Origin: Chloromonas sp. AAM2
Lineage: Eukaryota > Chlorophyta > Chlorophyceae > Chlamydomonadales > Chlamydomonadaceae
Length of the DNA: 12,264 nucleotides
Reading direction: 5' to 3'
Assembly: GCA_004335635.1 (NCBI GenBank)
Contig: QAXH01000597.1
Span: 1-12,264, forward strand
The notes under the pieces were generated by a model. The model was not told the origin of the DNA and did no database searches. It saw only the letters and a list, made by a program, of their open reading frames with translations. This document shows positions 1 through 9,617 of the stretch, piece after piece (the first letter of the stretch is position 1; the number at the start of each line of letters is the position of its first letter). A program made the position numbers and the translations under genes.

Positions 1-19
1 CACAGGCTGCAGTGGTTAC

Positions 20-2500
20 CTTGTGAATCCACGATCCTCACTGCAAGCCCCTGGGGCCTGTAAGAGGCTTTGCCGTGCATTATGACGGGGTCACAGATGC
101 ACACACACTTAAAGACTGGCCAGACTTGTGCCAACATGCATGCAAGCCTTGCATGCTTGATTGCGCCCCAGTGCCCTCACCATATACATGCAGTTCCATG
201 GCGTCCAGGTAGTTGCCCTGCAGCGTGAGCCTCACTGCTTGCACTGCACTGCGCACCGCTCTGGCCACGCCGCCCTCCTCAACTCTCCTGCCCGCCACAC
301 TCTCTCCCTCTGCCCGCTCTGCTGTGGCTGCTGCGGCCCCAGGTACTGACCCCTGAACATCTGGTATTGTGGCTGCAGTGGTGCTATCCAGCAGGATGGG
401 CCCTGCCCCATCCATGGGTGTGTTGTGCCCTGCCCAGCCCAACACATCCTGTATGAGGGAGACGGTGCCCTGCGTGGCTTGCACCAGAGCCTGCACAGCA
501 GAGAGCAGGTCTCATCTCAAGCCTTGCGGAGAAAGCATGTGCAGCACTGCTGGTGCCCCACAATGACAACTGCGGGGGCTGGCTTGCACCCACCAGTCAA
601 TACGCTGCTTATGCATGCATAGGGTTAGGCTATGGTTTACACTGTACAAGCAGTGTGCAAAGGGCAGCCGTTGCTCTTGATCCCTCACCTTAATATCCTC
701 GTCTCCTTCCAATACCCACACCACCCGCCCCACCCGCGGCCCGCGTGCGCCTGTGCTGCCGGCCACATGCGGCCACTTGAGTACCGGCAGGGGCAGGCGG
801 CGCCCTGCAGGGCGCGCTCTCCGCACACCTCAACTGGGCTAAAAACCTGCTGCTGGCGTGTGGGCAGTCCTGGGTGGAACCATGCCGGTTTACTAGTGCA
901 AGCTAACACCCAGGCACTGCACACACCTGTGCTAACACCCAGGCACTGCACACACCTGTGCCAACACCCAGGCACTGCACACACCTGTGCTAACACCCAG
1001 GCACTGCACACACCTGTGCTAACACCCAGACCACCGGATGCCAAAGCCTGCTATGCTAGCGGCTGGAACCTATCTTGCTGCTGGTGGTGGTGTATGCTAG
1101 GGCATGCATTCGCATGGCAGCTTGCGGAACGTGCACCCACCTCTAGAGTAGATTTGCCACGGCAGGCGGGCCTGGGCGGCAGGGTGCACACTGGGCATGT
1201 CCACCCAGCCTCGGACTGTCAAGGTCACCTGGGCCGGCGATGCAACAGGTACAATGCATTGCATGTCAAGGTTGCGAGTACATGGGTGTTGTCTTGCAAG
1301 ACCTTGCAGGAGGGGCCCGGCAAGGCAACTCTTCCTGGCACCCTGTGCGACACTGGAAGCACACAAGTGCAGCTTTGATCATCACCTGTCAGGCAGCTCA
1401 CCGGTTGGATGCGGATGCAGCGGCGCTGGGCCAGCGCTTGATCCCACAGAGCCCTCTCAACACTGCATGCACAGCGGAAGCACACACGACACGCCATGCA
1501 AACTTACACCCAATGCGCTGGTTATCATGGTGCATGAAAAGCTATGGGCGTGTGTCCAGACAATGTGCATGCCAGGCGGGCCCCACCTGCCCATGGGCGG
1601 TCCCCCGTCCTCTTCTGTGTCTAACAAATGCTGTACCGCTATCTCCTGCTCATCAGGGTCCACCAGCTGAGAGCCAAGGACCGCCTGGTTACTGCTGTTA
1701 CAACCCCATGCTGACCATCCCATAAGCAACTGATGCTGCGGCACAAGTGGGCGGGGAGGTAGAGGATAGTCATCTGGGTCAGCAGCAGCAGCAGCCATCA
1801 AGGTGGCTGGCGCCAACCCGACCAGACCAGCCAGTTGCTGAGCCAGCTGCTGGACGGCCTGGCTGCCTGGGTCCTGCTTGGGTCGGCTGGGAGTCGCTTG
1901 AGGCCTGCGCTGGTGCATGGGGGCGGCTGATGCCGCCAATAACCCATGTGAAGCACGGCTGCCTGTTGAGTGTCCGGCTAGGTTGGCGTATGGAGGGGGC
2001 AGGCGGGGCCATGCGGGCCGCAGTGCTGCTGCACCAGCACGCAACAAGTCTGCATACTCCCGGGGAGCCAAGGCTGACATGTGCTCCAGGCCTCCAATCA
2101 GCCCTGCCTCACTGAGGCCCTGCGTCACGCTGGTGGCTTTATTTCCAGGGGTGATGTCAGGCCGTACGTGTGCTGGTGCACGGCCTGGCTGCAGCAGCCC
2201 CGTGTCATACTCCACCAGCAGCTCATGTAGTTTGGCCAGCAGGGCGTTAGTGAAAATTGGTGCGCTGGCTGCTTGAGCGTCTGGTTGCAAAGGGATTGGT
2301 GCACGGATGGGTGGGCGTGGTTTTGGAGGCCTAGCGGCTCCGTGCCTGGCAGGCCTTATGGTCCCAGGCTGAATGGCATCAGGACGGCGCTTTGGTCTCT
2401 GAGGTCCATGTGCTGCGGGCCTGCTCGAGTTGGGGAGCGCTGCACTGGGGCCTGCATGACAACACGTTCTGCCAGCCAAGGCGCCTGGGTAGGACATCAT
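20..2500 (-). CDS. Unidentified Ala/Pro/Gln-rich protein, multi-exon, 3' end beyond window
   Basis: I do not recognise this protein. Five exons join in phase on the minus strand: 2500-1587, 1462-1402, 1228-1141, 804-689 and 490-181. All have GT donors and AG acceptors (donors GTGGGG, GTGAGC, GTGGGT, GTGAGG, GTGAGG). They encode about 496 residues. The first exon, about 304 residues, is low-complexity: a Pro/Arg-rich N-terminus, then a region with LLAKLHELLVEYDTGLLQP, a Gln/Leu-rich stretch and a short poly-Ala run encoded by GCT repeats near 1783-1797. Later exons look more ordered, for example VTLTVRGWVDMPSVHPAAQ and VGRVVWVLEGDEDIK. The start is tentative: two ATGs lie at 2498-2500 and 2495-2497, shortly after an in-frame stop, but an upstream exon is possible. 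The next exon ends at a GTAACC donor (18-19). In the phase set by exon 5 it may be a 21-base micro-exon (20-40) or begin at 50. Exon chain fairly sure, function unknown. Confidence 0.65.
138..156. repeat. Perfect short inverted repeat in an intron
   Basis: Two 9-base arms, GCATGCAAG and CTTGCATGC, are separated by one base. They lie in the last visible intron of the unidentified leftmost gene. GCATGC/TGCATGCA palindromes recur through the non-coding DNA of this window, so this may reflect local base composition rather than a functional site. Confidence 0.6.
902..1028. repeat. 29-base tandem repeat, about 4.4 copies, intronic
   Basis: Four consecutive 29-base units (902-930, 931-959, 960-988, 989-1017) are followed by a partial fifth from 1018. 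The units are identical except for one T-to-C change at the third base of unit three. The array lies inside the 805-1140 intron of the minus-strand leftmost gene. It stays open in two frames by chance, because 29 is not a multiple of three, so the repeat peptide it would encode is not taken as real. It is a minisatellite by form. Confidence 0.95.
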
Positions 2501-2927
2501 ATAACTTCAGCAGACGAAACGCAGTGATGCATTTGCAAGTGCTTTGCATACAAGCACACCAGTTTTGCTGCACTTGCGTGCCTCTGCCTAGGCTGATGAG
2601 AACCGAGCAGATGAACAATGGTTTTTGCAACCGAATGTCATTCGTCGGCCAATTGCCATTCGTGCAGTTCAAGTGAGGGCAGGCTAACTATTCGCTTTAC
2701 ATGAGTAGCCCTTCGTCAGCGATTCATCTGCATGCTCAATGACGCCATCTGCCGCAATCTATCTATCTGTCGCATCTGGATCTGGGCGTCCAAGGTGCAC
2801 ATGGTGGTGCCGGACCAGCGCACGTCAATGGCGGATGGAGTAGAGTGTTTGCTTCCCAGCCATACTCCCTTGGATCGCTTTTCTTTAACACATTGGACGT
2901 GATGGCGTGCGGCGTGCTGAGCACCTT

Positions 2928-2999
2928 AGCCTGTCTCGCTCGCTTTTTACAAGTGTATGTGCAGCCTGTCTCGCTCGCTTTTTACAAGTGTATGTGCAG
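2928..2999. repeat. Perfect 35-base tandem duplication downstream of the reductase gene
   Basis: A 35-base unit at 2928-2962 is repeated without change at 2963-2997, followed by the first two bases of a third copy. The unit contains CTCGCTCGCTTTTTACAAG. On the minus strand each copy therefore carries TGTAA, the polyadenylation signal of volvocalean algae. Both copies lie in the expected 3' UTR of the reductase gene. Confidence 0.95.
2982..2986 (-). terminator. Candidate TGTAA polyadenylation signal of the aldo/keto reductase
   Basis: This is the first TGTAA on the minus strand after the reductase stop codon, about 250 bases downstream. A second, from the duplicated unit, lies at 2947-2951. 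That TGTAA directs polyadenylation in Volvocales is known; that this site is used is inferred from position only, and the motif is short enough to occur by chance. Confidence 0.3.
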
Positions 3000-3238
3000 T
3001 CTCTCCTGTGCACTCTCTCCTCTCGCATGAATGTACAATTATACACATTCTGTGCTTTGATGTCTGAAGTCGCAGCCACTGACAAAATGGAAAATTGGCA
3101 ATTCAATTCAATTCATTCTCAAGTCAAGCTCTGTCAGTTGCAATGGTGTGATTGTATTCATGCATGCAGATCTTCCGGTCATTCGCCACCTTCCTGGTCA
3201 CGAGCATAAAGCCCAGAGGAGGCTGGAGGCTGTAGGAT

Positions 3239-6200
3239 CTACCAGTTTTCAAAGGGTGCTCCCGTGCCAGTGCTGATCTTCCCTGACACATTGTCGAGTT
3301 CCATCATTTCGCCATCAGTCAGGCGCCATCCAACGCTGCCGGCAATGTCTTTGAGCTGCTTGGCGTTCTTGGCCCCTGGAATGGGCAGCGCGCCCTTGCA
3401 GATGCACCAGTTGATGGCCACCTGCTCAGCAGCCAACCAACATGCAAGTATTGGGTCCACATGTCAAGCGAGGCCATGCATGCAACCATGACTGTTTCTG
3501 CTTCCTTTGAAACGACAATGAGCCATTGCCACACTTGAAAGCATTGCATCTATAGAACCTTGCGTCAGTGACAACATCTGTGCAATCGCGTCTGTGGTGC
3601 ACAACATATGAGTTTGCCAATGCCACCCTGCCTGACAACATCAGGCCTGTCTTGTTTGGGCCTCTGCGTGCAACCATGACTGTCCTTGCCATGGGTACAA
3701 CAACTGTGAGTCATGCCCTACCTGCGCCATGGTCTTGCCGCGTTCATCCCCAATAGCCTTCATGGCGGCCAGCAGCGGCTGAACCTCGCGCAGGCGTCCG
3801 TCATTGAACAAGGGAGCGCGAGCGCCGAAGGGCTTCTCCGGGCCGCCTGGCGTGTACTTGCCTACGCAACACAATAGTAGAAGCTCATTGAGCCAGCTTG
3901 CGCGCAGACATGCTGATTGGAAAGCCTGTGCTACTTTTGATTCACACCATTTCCCTACCATTTTCCCCGGCACCTCAGAAGTCGGTAATGTAAGGTGTTG
4001 CTGTTTGTTGGCTGTGTGCTTCAGCATGTTTGACCGTGTAGTCATGGAGTCCTTCGCTGTGTGCTTGTGACCCATGTCCCAGTATTGTCCCAGAACTGGC
4101 AATGAAATTGTCCCAGAACTGGCAAACTTCTTCTTGGACCCTGACTTGGTGGCCGTTCAAGCTACTGCTGCGGACAAACTCAGGTACTCTGCCTTCCCTC
4201 AAGCTGCAGCATAACTACTAGCATTGCTGTAGTAAGCTGTGTGCAGCTACCAAATAAGTCTAGCTATGATAACATGCCCGGATGTTGTCCTGAATCCTTT
4301 ACTTGTGTTCAGGAGCGTGTCACCCATGTGTGCATGTGCCTGACCTGTGAGCAGGCCCTGCGCCAGGGGCGAGTAGGCTACCAGGGTGGTCCCGGTCTCG
4401 CGGCACGCCTCAAGCACACCGTTGCGCTCCGGTGTGCGGTACAACAGGCTGTACTGAACCTGTGGGCAGCAACATGTGACATACAAAGCGTCACGGATTG
4501 GCGTTGCACCTCAGGACAATGGTGTAGCCCCTTTACCTCTTCGAACGCCTTGGTGCAGCCTTTTGTTGTTCCAAACACGCACACAAGTCGGCCACCCGTC
4601 TGGCTGCCCCATCCTCAGTTTCCTCCTCAGCATCATCCTCATTTTCCAAGCATTGAGCCACTGGCTATGGTACAAACATTGCTGTTGGTTGACAAATGCT
4701 GCAGCTGTGAGCGAAAATGTGCTGGTCTGAGTGATTGATTGTTTGTTGGAGACCATGTTGTGTCGCACCTGGTTTGAGGCCAGGGGTATGCTGGCTTCTG
4801 CCAGGCGCTTGGCTGCAGACTTGACGCGCTTGGCGTTGAAGTTGGACACGCCCACAGCGTCACATAGGTTCTGGTTCTTGCACAGCATCAGGCCCTCCAC
4901 GTACGCATCATTGGCAAAGGCGTTTAGCGCAAAGCCAGGCCTGTAGGCAACAGATGACTAGTGGTCAATGAGCGGCCCAACCAGCTGTTAATTGACCTCC
5001 CCATTCTCAGGACGCCTCGGTGGTCAAGACTTCCAACAGGGCAGCAGCACTGTCTGCTCAACTTCTGACACAACCTCGCTACATGTTCACTCTTGCCACT
5101 GTCGAACCTACCAATGTCAGGCATGCTTCTTCATTGCTCCTACCCATCCGTTGCTGCCACTGTTCACCCTACCAATGCTAGACATAATTACTTTGATCCT
5201 ACCCACCCACTGTGCCCCGTATGCATCGGCCCAGCCCTGTTTGAATCCCGTGCCTTGCACCTTGCGTGCCTGCTAGCAGGTGTGGCGCACTCACCAGTGA
5301 ATCATGTACAGCTCTGTGCGCGTTAGCTGCATGCGGCCAAGGCTGGCCTTGAGCGCCAGGGGCACGCTGGCCGCTGTCTGGCGCCAGGGCAGCGGCGCGA
5401 ACTTTGTGGCCACCTGCACCTTGGGTGACTGGGGGTCCACCTCCTTGAGGAACTCGCCTGCATGCACCGACCCAATGAGGCACGGATCCTCACAGGGTGT
5501 GCCACAGATCACAACCATTTGCAGTGACTGATGCGCACACTGAGGCCCAACTCGTCTGTATGTACAGTGTCATCCACTAGTCATGGTCACAACTTGTTCC
5601 TGGCCGACCATCTGTTATTAAACGTGCTTGTTGCATGACGTGTGTGCTCGGCCGTTGCCTGCCCAGCTGTGTTTCCCTGCCTATGTGTGAACTTACCCAG
5701 GAACTCCTCGCTCTTTCCAAAGCCGTACACCTCGGCCGTGTCAATGAACGTCAGACCAGACTTCACAAGCGCCTGCGCAAAGACACCAGGGCAGGGTTCA
5801 GCCGTGGCATGCATTGCTATCATGCCGGGCAGTGGTACCACAGTCCATTGTGAATGCAGACTCGATGCTGGGCAACGCAGTCAATGTGTGCTGCTGGCTT
5901 GCGTACGCTGTAGGCCCCGGTCAACCTCCTGCTCCCCTCCTGCCAACCCCCCTGGCTCCTGGCTTTTTGTTTTCATCACCCGCTGCACAACTGGCCGACT
6001 TTGCCGTCAAGCGACCTGCTGTTCTTGAAATCATCTGGAAAGGTGCCTCTTGGCAGCCTGTGCTTAATCTCCAAACATTGCTGGTCCTCCGGAACCACGC
6101 GCTGGCATCAGACGCCCGCCTGAGCCACACCATTGTGCAAATTGCTTTCAATACCATGCGTGGCGGCCGTGTCACCCACCCACCTTGAATGCCTCCCGGT

Positions 6201-6928
6201 TGGACTCCTTGTCGTACTCCTTGCCATACCCCCAGTAGCCGCTGCGATCGCCCCAGCTCCAGGCTCCCACCCCCACCACAGGCACCTGCACTCGCAGCGT
6301 GTGCACGGAGCCAGGGCGGCCACCTGTGAGCTCGCAGGGGTCAGTGCTGAGAGCACACACAGTTTGAAGATGCAAATGCATAGACCAGCCTGCACAGTCC
6401 CAAGGAATGGGACGGATTTGCAACACATTTGCACCAGAGAGGTCTTCTGATGCCAACGCTCCTGTGATGCAGCTGCTTATATACCACTCAAACAGAGTCA
6501 GGGGATGCAACATGGCAGGCCATTGTAGAGCACCTGTCCAGTCGGCGTGCAGGAAGCACTGTGTGAGCACAGGAACAGCCATCACACCTGGACTCTTCTC
6601 TACACAATCGACCACAGTTATGTAGGGCTCTTGGAGCTGAGCCCGCATATCTGATGCACTGGTCATGGGTTGACAGGCGGACTTCTACCTGACACTCATC
6701 ATGGACCAGACAGAGCCTCAGCCTGAGTTCCAAGTCCTCTGACAAATTTTCTACCTGCAAGCCCGACTCGCCCAATTGCATTACATCCTGTGGTGCAGTC
6801 GCAACCAATGGCGGGGACGCATTGGGAGGACGGCACACGCTGCGCCGAGACGAAACCTTGTCAACAGGCTTTGCGCTAGGGCTCTGGACACAACCTCGCA
6901 ATCCGCTCGATGTCAATGCTGATGCCAT
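3239..6928 (-). CDS. Plastid-type aldo/keto reductase (NAD(P)H-linked oxidoreductase), complete, 8 exons
   Basis: Predicted NADPH-dependent carbonyl reductase, probably in the chloroplast. Exons on the minus strand: 6928-6755, 6285-6184, 5772-5697, 5457-5295, 4940-4769, 4459-4345, 3861-3722, 3421-3239 (stop TAG 3241-3239). All introns are GT-AG, and the 1125 coding bases give 374 residues. Residues 1-48 are rich in Ser/Ala/Arg and poor in acids, like a transit peptide; 6928 is the first in-frame ATG. The barrel starts at [20 protein letters not shown]. The family tetrad is present: Asp103 and Tyr108 (FIDTAEVYG), Lys136 ([10 protein letters not shown]), His171 (YMIHWPG). Further family blocks are [10 protein letters not shown] (201-210), [14 protein letters not shown] (224-237), [16 protein letters not shown] (255-270) and the cofactor-phosphate loop [11 protein letters not shown] (326-336). 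Length and motifs match the Arabidopsis At1g06690 type, reported from memory as plastoglobule-associated. The substrate is not evident. The family call is very secure. Confidence 0.95.
4084..4125. repeat. 19-base direct repeat in a reductase intron
   Basis: The 19-base sequence ATTGTCCCAGAACTGGCAA occurs at 4084-4102 and again at 4107-4125, with a four-base spacer. It lies in the 3862-4344 intron of the aldo/keto reductase gene. A fragment of the motif, TGTCCCAGTA, directly precedes the first copy, suggesting slippage duplication. Confidence 0.9.
5094..5215. repeat. Diverged 61-base tandem duplication in a reductase intron
   Basis: Two imperfect units start with TGCCACTG at 5094 and 5155. 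Both continue with a near-identical (A/C)CCTACCAATG block and, later, a CCTACCCA(T/C)CC block at the same offset. They lie in the 4941-5294 intron of the aldo/keto reductase gene. The divergence suggests an older event than the perfect repeats elsewhere in the window. Confidence 0.7.
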
Positions 6929-7332
6929 CGTGGTAGGTATGTGTGTAAGAATGCTAATGGCCAAGAAATCCCAGCAATCTATGTTGGAAGGTCAGTGTTT
7001 GTGGCTCACACTGTGTGGTTGAAGTGACAGGCTTTTTTTTCCTCAGTCTATGAACAGAAACCGGATCCCTCATTCCCACAAGAGAAAAGTGCTGTTATCA
7101 GACAGGGCCATGACGATTGTGAGGTGCGACCTTGCCTCGTAAACGCTGACAAATTATTACTGCTCCCATCACAATTGAGCTGTCCGAGCAACCCAGGTGC
7201 TAGTGCTCATATACATTACAAGCTGACGACGCTCCAACTCCTGACCTCCTGCTCCTGACCTGTTCCACCTGCTGCTGTTCCTGCTGCTGCGCAGTCAACT
7301 AACCCCTGCCAAGGCACAAGATAACCAGAGTG
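6929..7332. other. Spacer upstream of the aldo/keto reductase
   Basis: About 400 bases between the reductase start codon and the stop of the next minus-strand coding stretch. It should contain the reductase promoter and 5' UTR and the 3' UTR of the upstream gene. I see no coding frame, no RNA gene and no convincing TATA box. Confidence 0.5.
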
Positions 7333-7933
7333 TCAGGGCAGCCACATGGTGATGACGACTACACCTGCCTGTCTGGGCAGCTGTTCGCGCTCAGCACGGT
7401 TTGACTGCCACCAGAAAAGCCATTTGCCATCACTTGTAAAATGCCGTTGACCAGAGCACGGCAAGTGCTGTATGTTTGCAGGTGTCACTCTGCTGGAGCT
7501 ACCACTGCCGGACCCATCATTTCCAATAACGTTCATGCGTTGCATGTCACAAGACTTCTTCACAGAGCCATGGAGCCATGCTTTTCCTTCTTTACAGGTG
7601 TCACGCTGCCACGGCCTGTTCCCTGGTGGCATATATCACGAGATCGCTGATGTAGGGTCCCGCGGTGCCTCGTATCTTCTTGCAGAGCGAGCAGTGGATG
7701 TAACCGAAGAAGGACTGCCGGAGGCTGCCCACAGCCTTCTGTGTGAGCTTGCTCGCAAAGGGATGTTGGTGTGGCGTGGCCGTGGTTGTAGGATTGCCCT
7801 TGCATGTGGCCGTTTCGTAGTCATACTCTAGGACTCCGAACCCCAACAAAGCTCAATGGCCAAAGGGCCGTGTCACTCACCACCAGGTTGACCTGCTTTC
7901 TCGCAGTGGCGGTTAAGCGGTTGTGTTGCCAGC
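7333..7933 (-). CDS. Unidentified protein, probable exons, uncertain structure
   Basis: I do not recognise the product. The strongest part is a minus-strand frame from about 7827 to 7613 with clear G/C third positions, reading EYDYETATCKGNP and later AVGSLRQSFFGYIHCSLCK and GPYISDLVIYATREQ. A close Cys-x-x-Cys pair is present. It either ends at TGA 7603-7601 or splices at 7612/7611 to a second biased frame (7467 down to stop 7335-7333), which contains DGKWLFWWQSNRAEREQLP and ends in TMWLP. Both exon ends are phase 0, so the join is open. Upstream, a GTGAGT donor at 7880 could end an exon 7933-7881 that joins in phase, but this needs a 53-base intron, shorter than any other here. The true start is not found. 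The antisense frame over 7472-7831 is long but less biased. That coding occurs on this strand is likely; the exact model is not secure. Confidence 0.4.
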
Positions 7934-8402
7934 CTGTTCAATCTTCATGGTGTTTGCTGCGAGCATGTGCCATAAGATAAACCTTTTTAATTAATACGTT
8001 ACAAGGAGTGAGTGCACACCATGAAGCACGTCCAACGCAAATATCAACTTTTGCGCAAATTGTAAGAATTTCTCCTGGTAAGGGGGAATCTGGCCGTGTC
8101 AGCAAGGGGTGGTGAGGCCCTTGTGGCCATCACCCCACAGAACACCTTCCGGAAGCATCCCGTTAGCCATATAAATGGACTGGATTGAACGCTGGATTGC
8201 AAGCTGTCAATTGGAACTGCGTGGAAAGCCTATCCATGACATACTATGATAGGCATATGTCTGCTTCTGCTTCACTTGCACTGACGAGACCAATTCAATG
8301 GAATTCGATGGGAGTGTTGTTACAGGTTGTAAATGGACGTGAGCAAATCAACTGCAGTCAATCATCATGTCCCCCTAGTTGATTGGCTTTGATTGGCTTC
8401 CC
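7934..8402. other. Non-coding stretch
   Basis: No supported gene. It includes an AT-rich patch near 7977-8000 (CCTTTTTAATTAATACG) that could be promoter DNA of the minus-strand gene to its left. A tandem TTGATTGGCT pair (8379-8398) lies directly beyond the end of the decayed coding region. No terminal inverted repeat or target-site duplication was seen. Confidence 0.5.
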
Positions 8403-9127
8403 CTAAAACAGCTCGTCCTCATCCCAATTCCACAGCTCATCGTCGCTCTCCATATCGCTGTCATTTCAGCGATCTGTTCCTCGTTAAACACTGAAGCTTT
8501 GAGGTTGAACTGCCTGGCAGCCTCCCCCTTCAAATAGATAACATCAACCACCGCCCCGTCATCCTGGATTGCTCCACTGTGTGCTTCTCGTGTAAGCATG
8601 CTGCAGGGAAGTACTCAGCTGTGAGCATTTGCAATGCCCGCTCTACCCATCTAGCCTCTGTTTTGTTCATCCCCTCAAAAATCTTTGGTACCCGGCGCTG
8701 CTGCTCAACATGGGCTGGCCCAAACGCTCGAATTATTCCCCTTTTCTCAGCCTGCATGAGTGCGTCACGAACCCCTGGCCCCTTCAAGCTCTTGCTGTAG
8801 AGGTTCGTTGTAAGCTCACAATGCACTCTTCCACCTAGTCTCCAGCTCTTGCTTCATGTTTCTAGCCCTGCCTGCCATAGAGATACCACCCCCCTTGTCC
8901 GCTAATGAAATTGGCTTCAGCGCGTGTTCCCATGCCCTGTCGACTATTGCCTGCAACTCCCCCTTCCGCTCTTGGCTCGGATTTACGCAAAATCCGTTCA
9001 AATTTCACAGGTACTGCCGGTACGGGTGCTTGAAACCAAAACCATACTGTTCTGCAGAAGCAAGGGTGAGCAGCTGGCCATCGCACATCAACAACCAAGT
9101 GCTGCCCCTGCTTCGGCTTTCGCGGCT
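8403..9127 (-). pseudogene. Decayed coding region of unknown family, possibly from a mobile element
   Basis: A continuous protein-like reading exists on the minus strand but changes frame. From about 9127 to 8820 it runs through DGQLLTLASAEQYGFGFK, an in-frame TGA at 9007-9005, then NPSQERKGELQAIVDRAWEH and ADKGGGISMAGRARNMKQEL. Near 8820 it moves to a second frame with LYSKSLKGPGVRDALMQAE and PKIFEGMNKTEARWVERAL. Near 8595 it moves again, with VVDVIYLKGEAARQFNLKAS and VFNEEQIAEM. Near 8460 it moves to a third frame with an acidic tail (ESDDELWNWDEDELF) and a TAG at 8405-8403. No GT-AG intron fits the 8820 change. The intended protein would be about 240 residues or more, basic and then acid-tailed. 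I cannot place it in a family. Neighbouring exons read without indels, which argues for real decay rather than sequencing error. The 5' limit is uncertain. Confidence 0.55.
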
Positions 9128-9617
9128 TTCTCGGCGAAAGCGGTTTCTTTACCCATGGGTCGTGCACGCCAATCGCTATCCTGCTATGCGTCCTGCATTC
9201 GGATTACCGACATTCACTGGCTACAAGACTCACAACACATTCGAAGCCCCAGCAAAAAGCACTCAAAGCTCAGGTGAAAGCTCAGCAACCAAAGCCTTGT
9301 ACGCGAACACGAGATTTCACAAACACCACGGTGGATACCAGCTCGCAAGTCTTAACGAAACCGTCACGGAGTCCAACTGTTATTGTGCGACAACAAAGCC
9401 CCAGCTGCCTGAGTGCCTCTGCAGCCATGCAGCCTTTACAGCAACACTCAGCCCACATGCCATCCAGGGCGTACCAGGCCTAATGGACTGGAGGGTCAGA
9501 AGAAGGAGGTGGTCTGAGGGAGTCCAACACATCCAGCAAAAGTGAGTTCAGACGCAACAGACACACAAGCTCACAAGATGGTCTACCATGCAGGGTGGAA
9601 ACACATGCTGGTAGCCA
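9128..9617. other. Stretch upstream of the LRR gene, no confident gene
   Basis: It probably contains the promoter and 5' UTR of the plus-strand LRR gene. A plus-strand open frame (8856-9545, 229 residues) crosses it and overlaps the decayed minus-strand region. It has weak third-position bias and no motif, so it is not called. No TATA box is evident. Confidence 0.4.

Larger units (their letters stand above)
2501..3238. other. Intergenic stretch, no supported gene
   Basis: This lies between the putative start of the leftmost gene and the stop codon of the aldo/keto reductase, both on the minus strand. It should hold the promoter and 5' UTR of the former and the 3' UTR of the latter. Short open frames on both strands show no codon bias, splice logic or recognisable domain. 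It contains the 35-base tandem duplication listed separately and a three-copy ATTCA run (3101-3115). I see no clear TATA box. Confidence 0.6.

Noticed and set aside
632..1378. Plus-strand open frame of 248 codons
   Set aside because: It includes the 29-base minisatellite in one frame and lies opposite minus-strand exons that join in phase with proper splice sites.
1457..1586. Extension of the large first exon of the leftmost gene to the stop at 1457
   Set aside because: A GTGGGG donor at 1586 joins in phase to the next exon (1462-1402), which is itself followed by more in-phase exons; the extension has no coding character.
1783..1797. Trinucleotide repeat as a microsatellite of interest
   Set aside because: It is only about five units, encodes a short poly-Ala run in the leftmost gene, and is ordinary for GC-rich algal genes.
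7472..7831. Plus-strand open frame of 119 codons
   Set aside because: The minus strand of the same stretch has stronger G/C third positions and a more protein-like reading; this frame seems to be its shadow.
8403..8826. Explaining the frame changes in the decayed region by introns
   Set aside because: At the change near 8820 the two frames overlap by about ten bases, leaving no room for a GT-AG intron.
8856..9545. Plus-strand open frame of 229 codons
   Set aside because: It has little third-position bias and no recognisable motif, and it runs antisense to the better-supported decayed minus-strand coding region.
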